This document shows positions 35,584 to 44,076 of a stretch of 64,000 nucleotides of DNA, in pieces. The notes under the pieces are model-generated. The model was not told the origin of the DNA, did not search any database, and was given only the letters and a program-made list of their open reading frames with translations. The translations under genes and the position numbers were made by a program. Source of the stretch: Actinokineospora enzanensis DSM 44649. GTDB lineage: Bacteria > Actinomycetota > Actinomycetes > Mycobacteriales > Pseudonocardiaceae. Positions within the stretch are counted from its first letter, which is position 1. Each line of letters starts with the position of its first letter. The DNA is taken from assembly GCF_000374445.1 (NCBI RefSeq), contig NZ_KB894423.1, positions 35,976 through 99,975 of the forward strand, written 5' to 3'.

Positions 35584-36219
35584 GCCCCGGTCGGCAACCC
35601 GGTTCCCCGCCGCCCGGCTCGCCGCCACCCGGATGAGCAGGAACAGCACGACCGAGTTGAGCAGGTGCCACACGAAGTGCGTGCCCAGCGGGAAATCCCG
35701 GCAGTCCCACTGGTCGATCGTGCGGAAGGCCAGCGACACCCCGAACAGCACGGCGATCCCGAGGAACCACACCGCGTCCACCCGCTGCCCGCGCGCCACC
35801 AGCACCGCCGCGAGCACCACCATGGCGAGCAGCGCGGGCAGGTAGCTGCCGCCACCGAGCACCAGGTTCACCAGCACGGCGAACCCGATGAACAGCGGGA
35901 TGCCCAGCCACGCCCACCGCCACGGCGCGCCCAGGAACAGCTTGGCGAACACGACGACGTAGGTGAGCATGAACGCCGCGATCGGGACGGTGTCGAACCA
36001 GACCGCCCACCGGGTGGCGACGGTGTGGAAGGTGAAGCTGCCCAGGCCGATCGCGACCAGCACGAGCACCAGCGCGGTCACGCAGGCGGGCGCGCCCCGG
36101 CGGCGCACCTCCCGCCAGGCGAACCAGGCCGCGACCAGGAACGCCAGGTTCGTCCACGCGTTGACCGGCTCGGACCAGAACTCCGGCCCGGTGCGCTCGC
36201 AGTAGCCGTCGACCGGCAT
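35581..36219 (-). CDS. Ceramidase-superfamily membrane protein
   Basis: A 212-residue, seven-helix membrane protein of the alkaline ceramidase superfamily. Conserved residues are DGYCERTGPEFWSEPVNAWT at the N terminus, the His in GSFTFHTVAT, the Asp in WFDTVPI, and the paired histidines in LGTHFVWHLLNS that would bind zinc. Bacterial members may hydrolyse amide lipids, but substrates are mostly unknown. The ATG follows GGGGTGA. Four bases separate it from the upstream MFS gene, so the two are co-transcribed. Confidence 0.8.
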   Translation of the reverse strand: MPVDGYCERTGPEFWSEPVNAWTNLAFLVAAWFAWREVRRRGAPACVTALVLVLVAIGLGSFTFHTVATRWAVWFDTVPIAAFMLTYVVVFAKLFLGAPWRWAWLGIPLFIGFAVLVNLVLGGGSYLPALLAMVVLAAVLVARGQRVDAVWFLGIAVLFGVSLAFRTIDQWDCRDFPLGTHFVWHLLNSVVLFLLIRVAASRAAGNRVADRG

Positions 36220-36223
36220 GGTG

Positions 36224-37648
36224 TCACCCCTTCGTGGGTGCCTCGGCCGCTTCGGCGCCCTCGGCCACGGTCTCGTCTGCCCCGGCATCCCCGGTCCGCA
36301 CAGCCTCCTCGGCCGCGGCCTCCATCGCCAGGGCCTCGGCGAAGGCGGCGGGCCCGAACGCGCGCCAGACCGCCGCGGCCAGCACCGCCATCGCGACCCC
36401 GGCCGCCCAGTACGGCACGGTGATCCCGAAACCCTCCGCGACGAAACCGCCGATCAGCGAGCCCACCGCGGTGCCGCCGCGGATCAGCAGCTGGTAGAAG
36501 CCGCCGACCCGGCCCTGCAACCGGTCCGGCACCGCGCGCTGCCGGGCGGACACCAGCACCACGCCGAGCACCGCGCCGTGCGCGCCGAACACCAACAGGG
36601 TCGCCCCCGCCACCCACGGACTGGTGGTCAGCGCCAGCGAGAAGTGCGTGGCCGTCTCGATCACCAGGCCGACCCGGATCAGCAGGCTGTCACCGAACCG
36701 GTCGCGCAGCCAGGGCGCGACCACCGAACCGAGCAGGGCGCCCACCGCCAACGCGGCGAACAGCAGGCCGAACCCGAAGTCGTCGAGCCCCAGCCGCTGC
36801 GCCGAGTACACGACCAGGACCGCGGTGGTGGCCGCCAGCAGGATGTTCATCAGGCACAGCGACACCGCCATGGTCCGCAGCAGCCGGTGCGACCACGCCC
36901 AGCGCATCCCCTCGACGATCTCCGCCCGGATCGAGGACCGCTCCGCCTTGGGCGTGGGCACGGACCGGTGCCGCATCCCGAACAGCAGGACCGCGCCCGC
37001 CACCATCAGCGCGGTGTTCACCCCGAACGGCAGCGCGACCGCGACCCCGAACAGCGCCGCGCCCAGCGGCGGGGCCACCATCAGGTTGCCCACGAACATG
37101 ACGCCCATCAGCCACGAGTTGGCCGCGGGCAGGGCGGCCTTGGGCACGATCTCGGGCACCAGCGCGGAACCGGCGTTGTCCACCAGCGTCTCGGTGGTGC
37201 CGAGCAGGAAGAACAGCGCGTAGGCCAGGACCACGGTCAGCGACCCCGTCCAGGCGGCCAGCCCGAGCGCGCCGACCAGCACCGCGCGCAGCAGGTTGAC
37301 CACGATCATCACCCGGCGCCGGTCCCAGCGATCCACCAGCGCGCCACTCACCAGGCCGAACAACAGCCACGGCACCTGCTCGACGAACGCGGCGCCCGCG
37401 ATGGCGGCCGCGTTGTCGGTGAGGTGGGCCACGAGCAACGGGCCCGCGGCGAGCAACACGCCGTCGGAGAGGTTGGTGGTCGCCGCGGAACTCCACAGCC
37501 ACCGGAAGTCCCGCCCCAGTCGGACCCGCTCACGGGACGGCGCGGAAGTGTCCGGCACGGACCCGACGGTGATCTGGGTACCGGCGGTGATGGGCGGGCG
37601 CTCGGCACCGCGGTCGGCGGCACCGGTCTCGGGCGTGTCAGGGGTCAC
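36224..37648 (-). CDS. MFS transporter (multidrug efflux-like)
   Basis: A 474-residue major facilitator with about 12 helices between residues 45 and 440. The loop motif after helix 2 is LVSGALVDRWDRRRVM, the typical GxLaDRxdRRrv signature A. The relatives are antiseptic/macrolide-type exporters; the substrate is unknown. An acidic, alanine-rich C-terminal tail of about 35 residues follows. The GTG at 37648 overlaps the TGA of a 19-codon ORF that fills the gap to the next gene, suggesting translation by coupling; there is no good ribosome-binding site of its own. Confidence 0.9.
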   Translation of the reverse strand: MTPDTPETGAADRGAERPPITAGTQITVGSVPDTSAPSRERVRLGRDFRWLWSSAATTNLSDGVLLAAGPLLVAHLTDNAAAIAGAAFVEQVPWLLFGLVSGALVDRWDRRRVMIVVNLLRAVLVGALGLAAWTGSLTVVLAYALFFLLGTTETLVDNAGSALVPEIVPKAALPAANSWLMGVMFVGNLMVAPPLGAALFGVAVALPFGVNTALMVAGAVLLFGMRHRSVPTPKAERSSIRAEIVEGMRWAWSHRLLRTMAVSLCLMNILLAATTAVLVVYSAQRLGLDDFGFGLLFAALAVGALLGSVVAPWLRDRFGDSLLIRVGLVIETATHFSLALTTSPWVAGATLLVFGAHGAVLGVVLVSARQRAVPDRLQGRVGGFYQLLIRGGTAVGSLIGGFVAEGFGITVPYWAAGVAMAVLAAAVWRAFGPAAFAEALAMEAAAEEAVRTGDAGADETVAEGAEAAEAPTKG

Positions 37649-37704
37649 CCAGCCAGGATGACCAACCGCTCCCCGTCGTGCCCGGCGATCACGGTGATGA
37701 TCAT
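37645..37704 (-). CDS. 19-codon bridging ORF between membrane protein and MFS genes
   Basis: Encodes MIITVIAGHDGERLVILAG. Its ATG overlaps the stop of the upstream membrane-protein gene by one base (TGATG), and its TGA overlaps the MFS GTG by four bases (GTGA). It therefore bridges the gap with no untranslated base. It may be a translational relay rather than a functional peptide. No homologue is recognised. Confidence 0.45.
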   Translation of the reverse strand: MIITVIAGHDGERLVILAG

Positions 37705-38324
37705 CACGTGTTCTCCGAGCGCTGATCCCGAGCGCCCCGGCCCTCCCGGTGCCGGGCGGCCAGCACCGAGTCCGGGGTGCACACCGCGCACGGCGTGAAC
37801 CCGAGTTCACGGGCCTCGGCGACCGGCAGCGTGATCGCGGGCCTGCCCGCCAGCCAGGCGCACCGGGTCAGGTGGTAGCGCGGCCGCTCGTCCAGCACCC
37901 GCACATCCACCCGCAGGTCCGACACGACCAGCAGGTCGGCGGCGTCGGTGGCCTCCTCGTCGGGCTCCCGCTCCGGGTCGCCCACGGCGGATGGCACACC
38001 CGCCTCCTCGGCGGGTGCGGCGGGCTCGACCTCGCTGGGCATGACCGGCGCGTGCTCGACCGGATCGATGCGCTCCAGGTCGGGCTGCGACCACGGCTCG
38101 TCGCCGAAGGCCGCGGCCGCGTCGGAGAGCCCGGGGCCTGCCGCGGTGTCCGCCTCGGCCGCGCGGCGCCTACGGCCACGCAGCCAGTCGGCCACCAGGA
38201 TCCCGGCCGCCACCAGCGAGATGGCGACCGAGATCCACGCCCACAGCGTGTTGGCCGTGGTGAGCGCGGCGACCAGCAGCCCGAAGGCGCCGAGCACCAG
38301 CAGCAAGACGACGAATAACACCAT
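37704..38324 (-). CDS. Membrane protein with acidic linker and C-terminal Cys motif
   Basis: A 206-residue protein with two membrane helices at about 2-22 and 27-47, a basic RGRRRR turn, a long acidic Pro/Ala/Glu-rich linker (about 60-130) and a C-terminal folded part YHLTRCAWLAGRPAITLPVA then ARELGFTPCAVCTPDS. The H-x3-C ... P-C-x2-C arrangement resembles the small zinc site of Ada-like domains found in Pseudonocardiales. It lies 72 bases after wag31. Function is unknown, and a role in polar growth is only suggested by position. Confidence 0.65.
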   Translation of the reverse strand: MVLFVVLLLVLGAFGLLVAALTTANTLWAWISVAISLVAAGILVADWLRGRRRRAAEADTAAGPGLSDAAAAFGDEPWSQPDLERIDPVEHAPVMPSEVEPAAPAEEAGVPSAVGDPEREPDEEATDAADLLVVSDLRVDVRVLDERPRYHLTRCAWLAGRPAITLPVAEARELGFTPCAVCTPDSVLAARHREGRGARDQRSENT

Positions 38325-38345
38325 GTGTCCGGCCGTGACGGCTCA

Positions 38346-38388
38346 GCCGCGCGACGACGGGCCCCGAGGGGCCCCCGTCCGGCGCGGC
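38346..38388. terminator. Imperfect GC-rich hairpin after wag31
   Basis: Arms GCCGCGC (38346-38352) with GCGCGGC (38382-38388) and, inside, GACGGGCCCC (38356-38365) with a matching GGGGCCCCCGTC (38368-38379). It lies 9 bases beyond the wag31 stop codon. A terminator or attenuator between wag31 and the membrane protein gene. Confidence 0.65.
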
Positions 38389-38396
38389 CGGGTCCG

Positions 38397-39218
38397 TCAG
38401 CCCGCCTCGGCCCGGGGGCCGAACGAGTAGCCGGTCTGCTGACCCGAGCGACCCTCGGTGGTCGGCGCCGCCGACCCCCGGTCGCCCAGCTCGCGCAGGC
38501 TCGACTCCAGGAACGTCTTGAGCCGGGTGCGGTACTCGCGCTCGAAGGTGCGCAGCTCGTCGATCTTCTTCTCCAGCGTGGTGCGCTCCGCCTGCACCGC
38601 GCCGATGATCTCGGTGTGCTGGCGCTGGGCGTCGCGCTCCAGCGTGGTGGCCTTCTCGCGGGCCTGTCGCTCCAGCGTGTCGGCCCGGGTGCGCGCCTCG
38701 TTCAGCATGGTCTCGGCGCGCGTGCGCGACTCGTTGACCATGGTGTCGGACTTCGCCCGCGCCTCGGAGAGCAGCTGCTCGGACTTGGTCCGGGCCTCCG
38801 CCAGCATGCCGTCGGCCTCGGCCTTGGCCTCGCCGGTCAGCCGGTCGGCCATCTCCTGGGCCAGGCCCAGCACCTTGGCCGCCTGCACGTGGTGGTCACC
38901 GCCGCTGCCGGGGCTGGTCTGCTCCAGCGAGCTGGGCGGCGGCACCGGCTGCAGTCGCCGGGGCTCCTCCACCTGCCGCACCGGCGCCACCGAGGCCCCC
39001 GCGGTGCGGGCGTCCTCCAGGTCGGCGCGGGTCGACTCCAGCTGCGCGTCGAGCTGCTCGACCTGCGCGCGCAGGTCGTTGTTCTCCTCGATCAGGCGGG
39101 ACAGCTCCACCTCGACCAGGTCGAGGAACGCGTCCACCTCGTCCTCGTTGTAGCCCCGCTTGCCGATGGGAGGCTTGCTGAACGCGACGTTGTGCACGTC
39201 AGCGGGGGTCAACGACAT
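38397..39218 (-). CDS. wag31: DivIVA/Wag31 polar growth scaffold
   Basis: A 273-residue coiled-coil protein that marks poles and directs apical peptidoglycan synthesis. The membrane-binding N-terminal DivIVA domain has [20 protein letters not shown] and [20 protein letters not shown] (residues 2-41). A linker of about 55 residues precedes a long heptad-rich coil (112-245) with repeated EARTKSE/EARAKSD/ESRTRAE units. ATG after GAGGTGATC. It follows yggT and sepF, the usual actinobacterial order. Phosphorylation by PknA/PknB is known in mycobacteria; a site here is not proven. Confidence 0.96.
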   Translation of the reverse strand: MSLTPADVHNVAFSKPPIGKRGYNEDEVDAFLDLVEVELSRLIEENNDLRAQVEQLDAQLESTRADLEDARTAGASVAPVRQVEEPRRLQPVPPPSSLEQTSPGSGGDHHVQAAKVLGLAQEMADRLTGEAKAEADGMLAEARTKSEQLLSEARAKSDTMVNESRTRAETMLNEARTRADTLERQAREKATTLERDAQRQHTEIIGAVQAERTTLEKKIDELRTFEREYRTRLKTFLESSLRELGDRGSAAPTTEGRSGQQTGYSFGPRAEAG

Positions 39219-39263
39219 CTGATCACCTCACGCACTCCAGGGCTGCGACACCCAGGTTCCCCG

Positions 39264-39548
39264 TCACCTGGGATACGCCAGTCGCATCAGAATGAATACG
39301 ACCAACAGCAGCACCATAATCGATAGGTCCAGGCCCACGCCTCCGATCCGGATCGTCGGGATGAGCCGACGGACCAGACGTACCGGAGGATCGGTCACTG
39401 TGTAGATGGTCTCCAGCGTTACCGCAACCCCACCCGCCGGACGCCACTCTCTCGCGAACGTGCGGACGAGCTCCACCACGACCCGCGCGGTGAGCAGCAG
39501 CCAGAAGGCGAACAACACCCAATAGACGGCGAGCAGCAGTGGTTCCAC
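39264..39548 (-). CDS. YggT family membrane protein
   Basis: A 94-residue protein with two helices (about 3-30 and 73-92) joined by a loop containing EWRPAGG, TVTDPPVRLVRRLIP and the conserved Ile-rich GVGLDLS. YggT proteins occur between sepF and divIVA in many Gram-positive bacteria; their role is unclear. GTG start. It lies 19 bases after the sepF stop. Confidence 0.88.
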   Translation of the reverse strand: MEPLLLAVYWVLFAFWLLLTARVVVELVRTFAREWRPAGGVAVTLETIYTVTDPPVRLVRRLIPTIRIGGVGLDLSIMVLLLVVFILMRLAYPR

Positions 39549-39567
39549 GGGTCAACTCTGCCATCAC

Positions 39568-40233
39568 TCAGCCACGGGTGACGAATCCACCCTCGGCCAG
39601 CCGCCGCTTGTCCTCGGCGGTCGGGTCGGCGTTGGGTGGTGAGATCAAGAACACCTTGTTGGTGACCTTGTCCATCGAGCCGCGCATGGCGAACGCGAGC
39701 CCGGCGGCGAAGTCGACCAGGCGCTTGGCGTCCGCGTCCGCCATCTCGGTCAGGTTCATGATCACCGGGCGGCCGTCGCGGTAGTGCTCCCCGATCGTGC
39801 GCGCCTCGATGTAGCTGCGCGGGTGCAACGTGATCACCCGACCGAGTGGATAACCCGCGGTGGCCGCGGGCTGCTCGACGCGGGCAGGCCTGGTCGCCGG
39901 GTCGCGGCGGGAGTCCATGGCCAGGGCGCCGTGCGTCGGCGAGTCCGCCGCGGCGGCCGACTGCTGCGCGCTCCAGGCGGGCCGGGGACGCGGGCGCTCG
40001 GCGGGCTCGTACACCTCGTCGAGCTCGTCGCGGTCCTCCCGGTAGCCGGGCCGTTGCCCGCCGAACCAGCGACGGCGGCCGCCCGGGTAGTCGTCGAACT
40101 CGTCCTCGGCGTACTCCGGGCGATGACCGTCCACCCGGTACCCTCTGCGGTCGTACTCGTCGACGTCGTAGTCGTCCAGCTCGTCGGCCGGGACCATGCC
40201 GAAGTAGGCCTTCAGCTTCTGCAGCGTGCTCAT
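39568..40233 (-). CDS. sepF: Cell division protein SepF
   Basis: A 221-residue FtsZ membrane anchor. The amphipathic N-terminal STLQKLKAYFGMVP should bind the membrane. A long acidic, Asp/Arg/Tyr-rich linker follows, then the DUF552 core (130-215): VITLHPRSYIEARTIGEHYR, RPVIMNLTEMADADAKRLVDF, GLAFAMRGSMDKVTNKVFLI. In actinobacteria SepF takes the place of FtsA/ZipA by binding the FtsZ C-terminal peptide. ATG after CGGAGGAACGCC. A TTGACC-like -35 at 40305-40310 may give it its own promoter. Confidence 0.95.
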   Translation of the reverse strand: MSTLQKLKAYFGMVPADELDDYDVDEYDRRGYRVDGHRPEYAEDEFDDYPGGRRRWFGGQRPGYREDRDELDEVYEPAERPRPRPAWSAQQSAAAADSPTHGALAMDSRRDPATRPARVEQPAATAGYPLGRVITLHPRSYIEARTIGEHYRDGRPVIMNLTEMADADAKRLVDFAAGLAFAMRGSMDKVTNKVFLISPPNADPTAEDKRRLAEGGFVTRG

Positions 40234-40354
40234 GGCGTTCCTCCGCGGCTCCCCGGGTGATGCGTGGTCGACGTGCAAGAGTGCGACTACCCGCTCCCAC
40301 AGGGGGTCAACCCCGCGGGACATCGGCGATCCTGCCTGCCCACGGCCCATCCCG

Positions 40355-41086
40355 CTACGGGGAGGCTAACCCTCGTCCCCCCAACAGGGCGGTTCCGACA
40401 CGCACGCACGTCGACCCGTACTCGATCGCTTCCTCAAGATCGTTACTCATGCCGCAGGACAGCTCCGCGGCCGAGGGATGCTCGGCGCGCAGTCGTACCG
40501 CCGCACTGGCAAGACGTTCGAAGGCCGCCCGGGGTTCCGCCCCGCGCGGCGCGACGGCCATGATCCCGCGGAGTCGAAGATCACTCGATCGAATTACCCG
40601 GTGGGCGAGGGCGGGCAGGCCGTCGAGCGGGCAGCCGCCGCGCGCCGGGTCGCCGTCGATGCTCGCCTGCAGCAGCACGTCCAGCGGGCCGTCCCGCTCC
40701 CCCGCCGCGCGGGCGGTGGCCGCGGCGCGGTCCAGCGCGTCCGCCAGCCGCTCGGAGTCCACCGACTGGACCTCGGCCGCCCAGCGGGCCACCGCGCGCG
40801 CCTTGTTGCGCTGCAGCCTGCCGACCATGTGCCAGCGGACGGCCGCGCCGGGCCGCAGGCGGGCCAGCTCGTCGGTCTTGGGGTCCGCCTCCTGCTCGCG
40901 GTTCTCGGCGAGGTCGAGCACGCCGAGGTCGACCAACGCGGCGGCGTCGGCGGCCGGGAAGGTCTTGGTGACCGCCAGCAGCCGCACCTCGGCGGGGTCG
41001 CGTCCGACGGCGGCGCAGGCGGCGGTGATCCGGTCCCGGACCTCGGCCAGGTTGGCCGCGATCTCGGCGGCCCGGTCGGCGGTCAC
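40355..41086 (-). CDS. YggS-type PLP homeostasis protein
   Basis: A 243-residue PLP-binding protein of the alanine racemase-like fold. The PLP Lys is in RLLAVTKTFPAADA near residue 40, and WHMVGRLQRNKARAV, IDGDPARGGC and RGIMAVAPRG are family blocks. These proteins have no clear enzyme activity and buffer PLP and vitamin B6 vitamers. The GTG overlaps the pgeF stop as GTGA. The usual neighbours pgeF and sepF flank it. Confidence 0.92.
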   Translation of the reverse strand: MTADRAAEIAANLAEVRDRITAACAAVGRDPAEVRLLAVTKTFPAADAAALVDLGVLDLAENREQEADPKTDELARLRPGAAVRWHMVGRLQRNKARAVARWAAEVQSVDSERLADALDRAAATARAAGERDGPLDVLLQASIDGDPARGGCPLDGLPALAHRVIRSSDLRLRGIMAVAPRGAEPRAAFERLASAAVRLRAEHPSAAELSCGMSNDLEEAIEYGSTCVRVGTALLGGRGLASP

Positions 41087-41826
41087 GGCTCCACCCAGGT
41101 GACCGCGGCGAGCCTGCCGGTGGTGCCCTCGCGGCGGTGGCTGAACAGGGCGCGTTCCTCGTTGGTGCACCGCGGATCGATGCCGATGCGCGCGACCCCG
41201 GAGTCCGCCAGCTGCCGCCACAGCCCCGCGCGCAGGTCCAGCCCGGGTGTGCCCTTGCGGGTGCGGCAGGCACTGCCGGGCAGGTGGCGCTCCACATCGG
41301 TCTGCATGTCCGGCGGCACCTCGTAGCACTCTCCGCAGATGGACGGGCCCAACAGCACCTCGACCCGGCGCACGTCCGCGCCCGCCTCGGTCATGGCCGC
41401 CAGCGCGGCGGGCAGCACGCCCACCCGGGCACCGACGCGACCGGCGTGCACGGCGGCCACCACGCCCGCCTCCGGGTCGGCCAACAGCACCGGCACGCAG
41501 TCCGCGACCAGCACCACCAGCGCGAGCCCCGGCCGGGCGGTGACCACCGCGTCGGTGGCCTCCAGCTTCTCCGGCACCGGCCCGTCGACCACGGCCGCGG
41601 TGCGCCCGTGCACCTGCTCCATCCACACCAGACGGTCCGGCGCCAGGCCCAGCTCGGCGGCCAGCCGGGCGCGGTTGGCGGCGACCGCCGCCGCGTCGTC
41701 CCCGACGTGGTCGCCGAGGTTGAACGAGTCGTACGGGGCCGCCGACGCCCCGCCCTCACGTGTGGTGACCACCCGGCGAATCCGCACCCAAGCTCCCATC
41801 CGTGCGTCCAGAAATACCGTCAGCAC
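41083..41826 (-). CDS. pgeF: Peptidoglycan editing factor PgeF (YfiH / laccase-domain family)
   Basis: A 247-residue member of the YfiH family, which in E. coli removes wrongly built UDP-MurNAc-Ser precursors. The zinc-site residues are visible: His in MEQVHGRTA, Cys in VLVADCVPVLLADP, and His in VAAVHAGRVG. VTTREGGASAAPYDSFNLGDHVGDD is typical of the N-terminal region. I place the start at the GTG at 41826 because a TAGGTT box lies 5 bases before it and a strong ftsZ terminator lies just upstream; an in-frame GTG at 41847 would be inside the presumed promoter. Confidence 0.88.
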   Translation of the reverse strand: MLTVFLDARMGAWVRIRRVVTTREGGASAAPYDSFNLGDHVGDDAAAVAANRARLAAELGLAPDRLVWMEQVHGRTAAVVDGPVPEKLEATDAVVTARPGLALVVLVADCVPVLLADPEAGVVAAVHAGRVGARVGVLPAALAAMTEAGADVRRVEVLLGPSICGECYEVPPDMQTDVERHLPGSACRTRKGTPGLDLRAGLWRQLADSGVARIGIDPRCTNEERALFSHRREGTTGRLAAVTWVEP

Positions 41827-41831
41827 CGGAC

Positions 41832-41837
41832 AACCTA
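41832..41837 (-). promoter_or_regulatory. -10 element of leaderless pgeF
   Basis: Minus-strand TAGGTT, 5 bases before the GTG at 41826 and downstream of the ftsZ terminator hairpin. It would start a separate pgeF-yggS transcript. Confidence 0.4.
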
Positions 41838-41848
41838 GCGCGCACACA

Positions 41849-41883
41849 CGACGAACCCCGGCGCGCGGCGCCGGGGTTCGTCG
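41849..41883. terminator. Strong hairpin terminator after ftsZ, 16-bp stem
   Basis: Perfect arms CGACGAACCCCGGCGC (41849-41864) and GCGCCGGGGTTCGTCG (41868-41883) with a 3-base loop, 13 bases past the ftsZ stop. It is the strongest hairpin seen in the window and should end most transcription from the dcw operon. Confidence 0.88.
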
Positions 41884-41896
41884 GGGAAAGCCGGGA

Positions 41897-43303
41897 CTAC
41901 CGCCGCATGAAGGGCGGGACGTCCACCTCGTCGTCCGGGTCCTCGGTCACCGGCACCGCGCGGCCGACCTGCCCGGAGCGCACGCCGGGCAGCGACTGGC
42001 CCGCGGGCGGCACCGAGGAGCCGACCGGGCCGACCGAGCCGTACTCGTTCGCCGGGCGGTGGTACACGGGCTGCTGCTGCACCGGCTGCTGGTTCACCGG
42101 GACCTGCTGCTGCTCGACCTGGTGGTGCGTCTGGGCGTGCTGCTGCTGCGGCAGGCGCACCTGCTGCTGCTCGACGGGCGGCTGCTGGTAGGTCGGCTGC
42201 GGCTGCGCCACCTGCTGGTGAACCTGCTGCACCTGCTGCTGCGGCGGCTCGGGGGTCGCGGGCGGCGCGGTGCTCACCTGGCCCGCCTGGGCGGCCGCGG
42301 TGGTGTTCGCGCCGCGCGAGCCGAACGCGGTGGGGTCGAGCTTCTTGTGCGTGGGGCCGCCGCTGTCGAACCCGGCGGCGATCACGGTGACCCGCACCTC
42401 GTCGCCGAGCGAGTCGTCGATCACCGTGCCGAAGATGATGTTCGCCTCGGGGTGCGCGGCCTCCTGGACCAGCGAGGCCGACTCGTTGATCTCGAACAGG
42501 CCGAGGTCGGAGCCGCCCGCGATGGCCAGCAGCACGCCGTGCGCGCCGTCCATCGAGGCCTCCAGCAGCGGCGAGTTGATCGCCTTCTCGGCCGCGGTCA
42601 CCGCGCGGCCCTCGCCGCGCGCCGAGCCGATGCCCATCAGCGCGCTGCCCGCGCCGGACATGACCGACTTGACGTCGGCGAAGTCGAGGTTGATCAGACC
42701 CGGGGTGGTGATCAGGTCGGTGATGCCCTGCACACCGGAGAGCAGCACCTCGTCGGCCGAGCGGAACGCGTCCATCAGGCTCACGCCGACGTCGCCGAGC
42801 TGCAGCAGCCGGTCGTTCGGGATGACGATGAGCGTGTCGCACTCGTTGCGCAGCTCGGTGATGCCGTCCTCGGCCTGCCGGGCCCGGCGCTTGCCCTCGA
42901 ACGAGAACGGCCGGGTGACCACGCCGATGGTCAGCGCGCCCAGCTTGCGCGCGATCGAGGCCACCACCGGCGCGCCGCCGGTGCCGGTGCCGCCGCCCTC
43001 GCCTGCGGTCACGAAGACCATGTCGGCGCCCTTGAGCACCTCCTCGATCTCCTCGCGGTGGTCCTCGGCGGCCTTGTGTCCGACCTCCGGGTTGGCGCCC
43101 GCGCCGAGACCGCGGGTCAGCTCGCGGCCGATGTCCAGCTTGACGTCGGCGTCGGACATCAGCAGCGCCTGGGCGTCGGTGTTCACCGCGATGAACTCGA
43201 CCCCCTTGAGGCCGACCTCGATCATGCGGTTGACGGCGTTCACGCCGCCGCCACCGATGCCGACGACCTTTATCACGGCGAGGTAGTTGTGCGGGGGCGT
43301 CAT
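41897..43303 (-). CDS. ftsZ: Cell division protein FtsZ
   Basis: A 468-residue tubulin-like GTPase that forms the division ring. The GTP-binding GGGTGTG is at 103-109, and the T7 loop NLDFADVK near 205-212 carries the catalytic aspartates. The globular core ends near 318. A long linker (about 318-455) is unusually rich in Gln, Pro and Val, and the protein closes with [12 protein letters not shown], the C-terminal peptide bound by SepF. The promoter region in front carries a conserved TTGACA. It is followed by a strong terminator. Confidence 0.98.
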   Translation of the reverse strand: MTPPHNYLAVIKVVGIGGGGVNAVNRMIEVGLKGVEFIAVNTDAQALLMSDADVKLDIGRELTRGLGAGANPEVGHKAAEDHREEIEEVLKGADMVFVTAGEGGGTGTGGAPVVASIARKLGALTIGVVTRPFSFEGKRRARQAEDGITELRNECDTLIVIPNDRLLQLGDVGVSLMDAFRSADEVLLSGVQGITDLITTPGLINLDFADVKSVMSGAGSALMGIGSARGEGRAVTAAEKAINSPLLEASMDGAHGVLLAIAGGSDLGLFEINESASLVQEAAHPEANIIFGTVIDDSLGDEVRVTVIAAGFDSGGPTHKKLDPTAFGSRGANTTAAAQAGQVSTAPPATPEPPQQQVQQVHQQVAQPQPTYQQPPVEQQQVRLPQQQHAQTHHQVEQQQVPVNQQPVQQQPVYHRPANEYGSVGPVGSSVPPAGQSLPGVRSGQVGRAVPVTEDPDDEVDVPPFMRR

Positions 43304-43379
43304 CGAAGCCGCCTTCCTTTTCGTGGACCTTGCGCGTACCGACCGGAAACCCTCGACCTCGACCAGAGCGTGAGAGTTA

Positions 43380-43385
43380 TGTCAA
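43380..43385 (-). promoter_or_regulatory. -35 element upstream of ftsZ
   Basis: Minus-strand TTGACA, followed by TAACTCTCACGCTCTGG. A similar TTGACATAACTCTCA block is, to my recollection, common upstream of ftsZ in other actinobacteria. The matching -10 is weak. The start of ftsZ is 77 bases downstream, leaving an untranslated leader with an AAGGAAGG ribosome-binding site. Confidence 0.5.
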
Positions 43386-43487
43386 CCCCGGACCTGGCAA
43401 GGAAGGTAGGCATAGGACCGGCGCCGATCCAGCCGCCACGCCGTGCGGGCCGACGGTTGTTCGTCACCGACCGTGCCGGGCGCGCTC

Positions 43488-44000
43488 TCACTCGCCGGTG
43501 ACCCCGTCCAGGAACTCGCGGATCACGTCCAGGTGACCGGCATGCCGCGCGGTCTCCTCGATCATATGGGTCAGCACCCAGCGCAGGGAGACCGGCACGC
43601 CGCGTTCGAGCCCGGTGTCCTCCAGCGTGAGCCGCGAGATGACCACGCGGCTGCGCGTGCACTGGTCGGCGTAGTCGGCGAGCAGCCGGTCAAGGCCGAG
43701 CTCGGCGGCGATCTCGAACTCGGCGTCCGGCCGGTCCGGGTCGAACGGCGCGGCGGCGGGCTGCCCGCCGATGACGTTCTCGAACCAGTACGACTCGACC
43801 CAGCGCAGGTGCGACAGCAGGCCCGCGACCGTCATCAGCGGCGAGGGCAGCACCGACCGGTGCGCGTCCGCTTCGGACAGGCCGGTGGACTTCAACGCGA
43901 TGGTGCCGCGCTGGAAGTCGAGGAAGCCGAGCAGCACTTCCAGCTCGTTGCCGGTGCGGGGCGGATCCGCGCGGAGGTCGGGTGTATCGGATGGGGTCAC
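43488..44000 (-). CDS. DinB-family (DUF664) protein inserted between ftsQ and ftsZ
   Basis: A 170-residue four-helix-bundle protein of the DinB/DUF664 group. The three metal-site histidines fit LLSHLRWVE (His about 64), TH in WVLTHMIEE, and RHAGHLDVIREFLDG near the C terminus. Actinobacterial relatives include mycothiol- or bacillithiol-dependent transferases as well as proteins of unknown role. GTG start, perhaps leaderless (CACACT 6 bases upstream). Its place between ftsQ and ftsZ is unusual for the dcw cluster. Confidence 0.8.
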   Translation of the reverse strand: MTPSDTPDLRADPPRTGNELEVLLGFLDFQRGTIALKSTGLSEADAHRSVLPSPLMTVAGLLSHLRWVESYWFENVIGGQPAAAPFDPDRPDAEFEIAAELGLDRLLADYADQCTRSRVVISRLTLEDTGLERGVPVSLRWVLTHMIEETARHAGHLDVIREFLDGVTGE

Positions 44001-44076
44001 CCGACCAGTGTGGAGTACCGGCAGCCGGGACGCCGGACCGGACCGTCCACTCCGGACGTTCGGGACCCGCGGCCGG

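Noticed and set aside
32143-36423. A plus-strand open frame of over 1400 codons opposite ileS and its neighbours
   Set aside because: Antisense shadow; it runs through the T-box, a terminator and three real genes.
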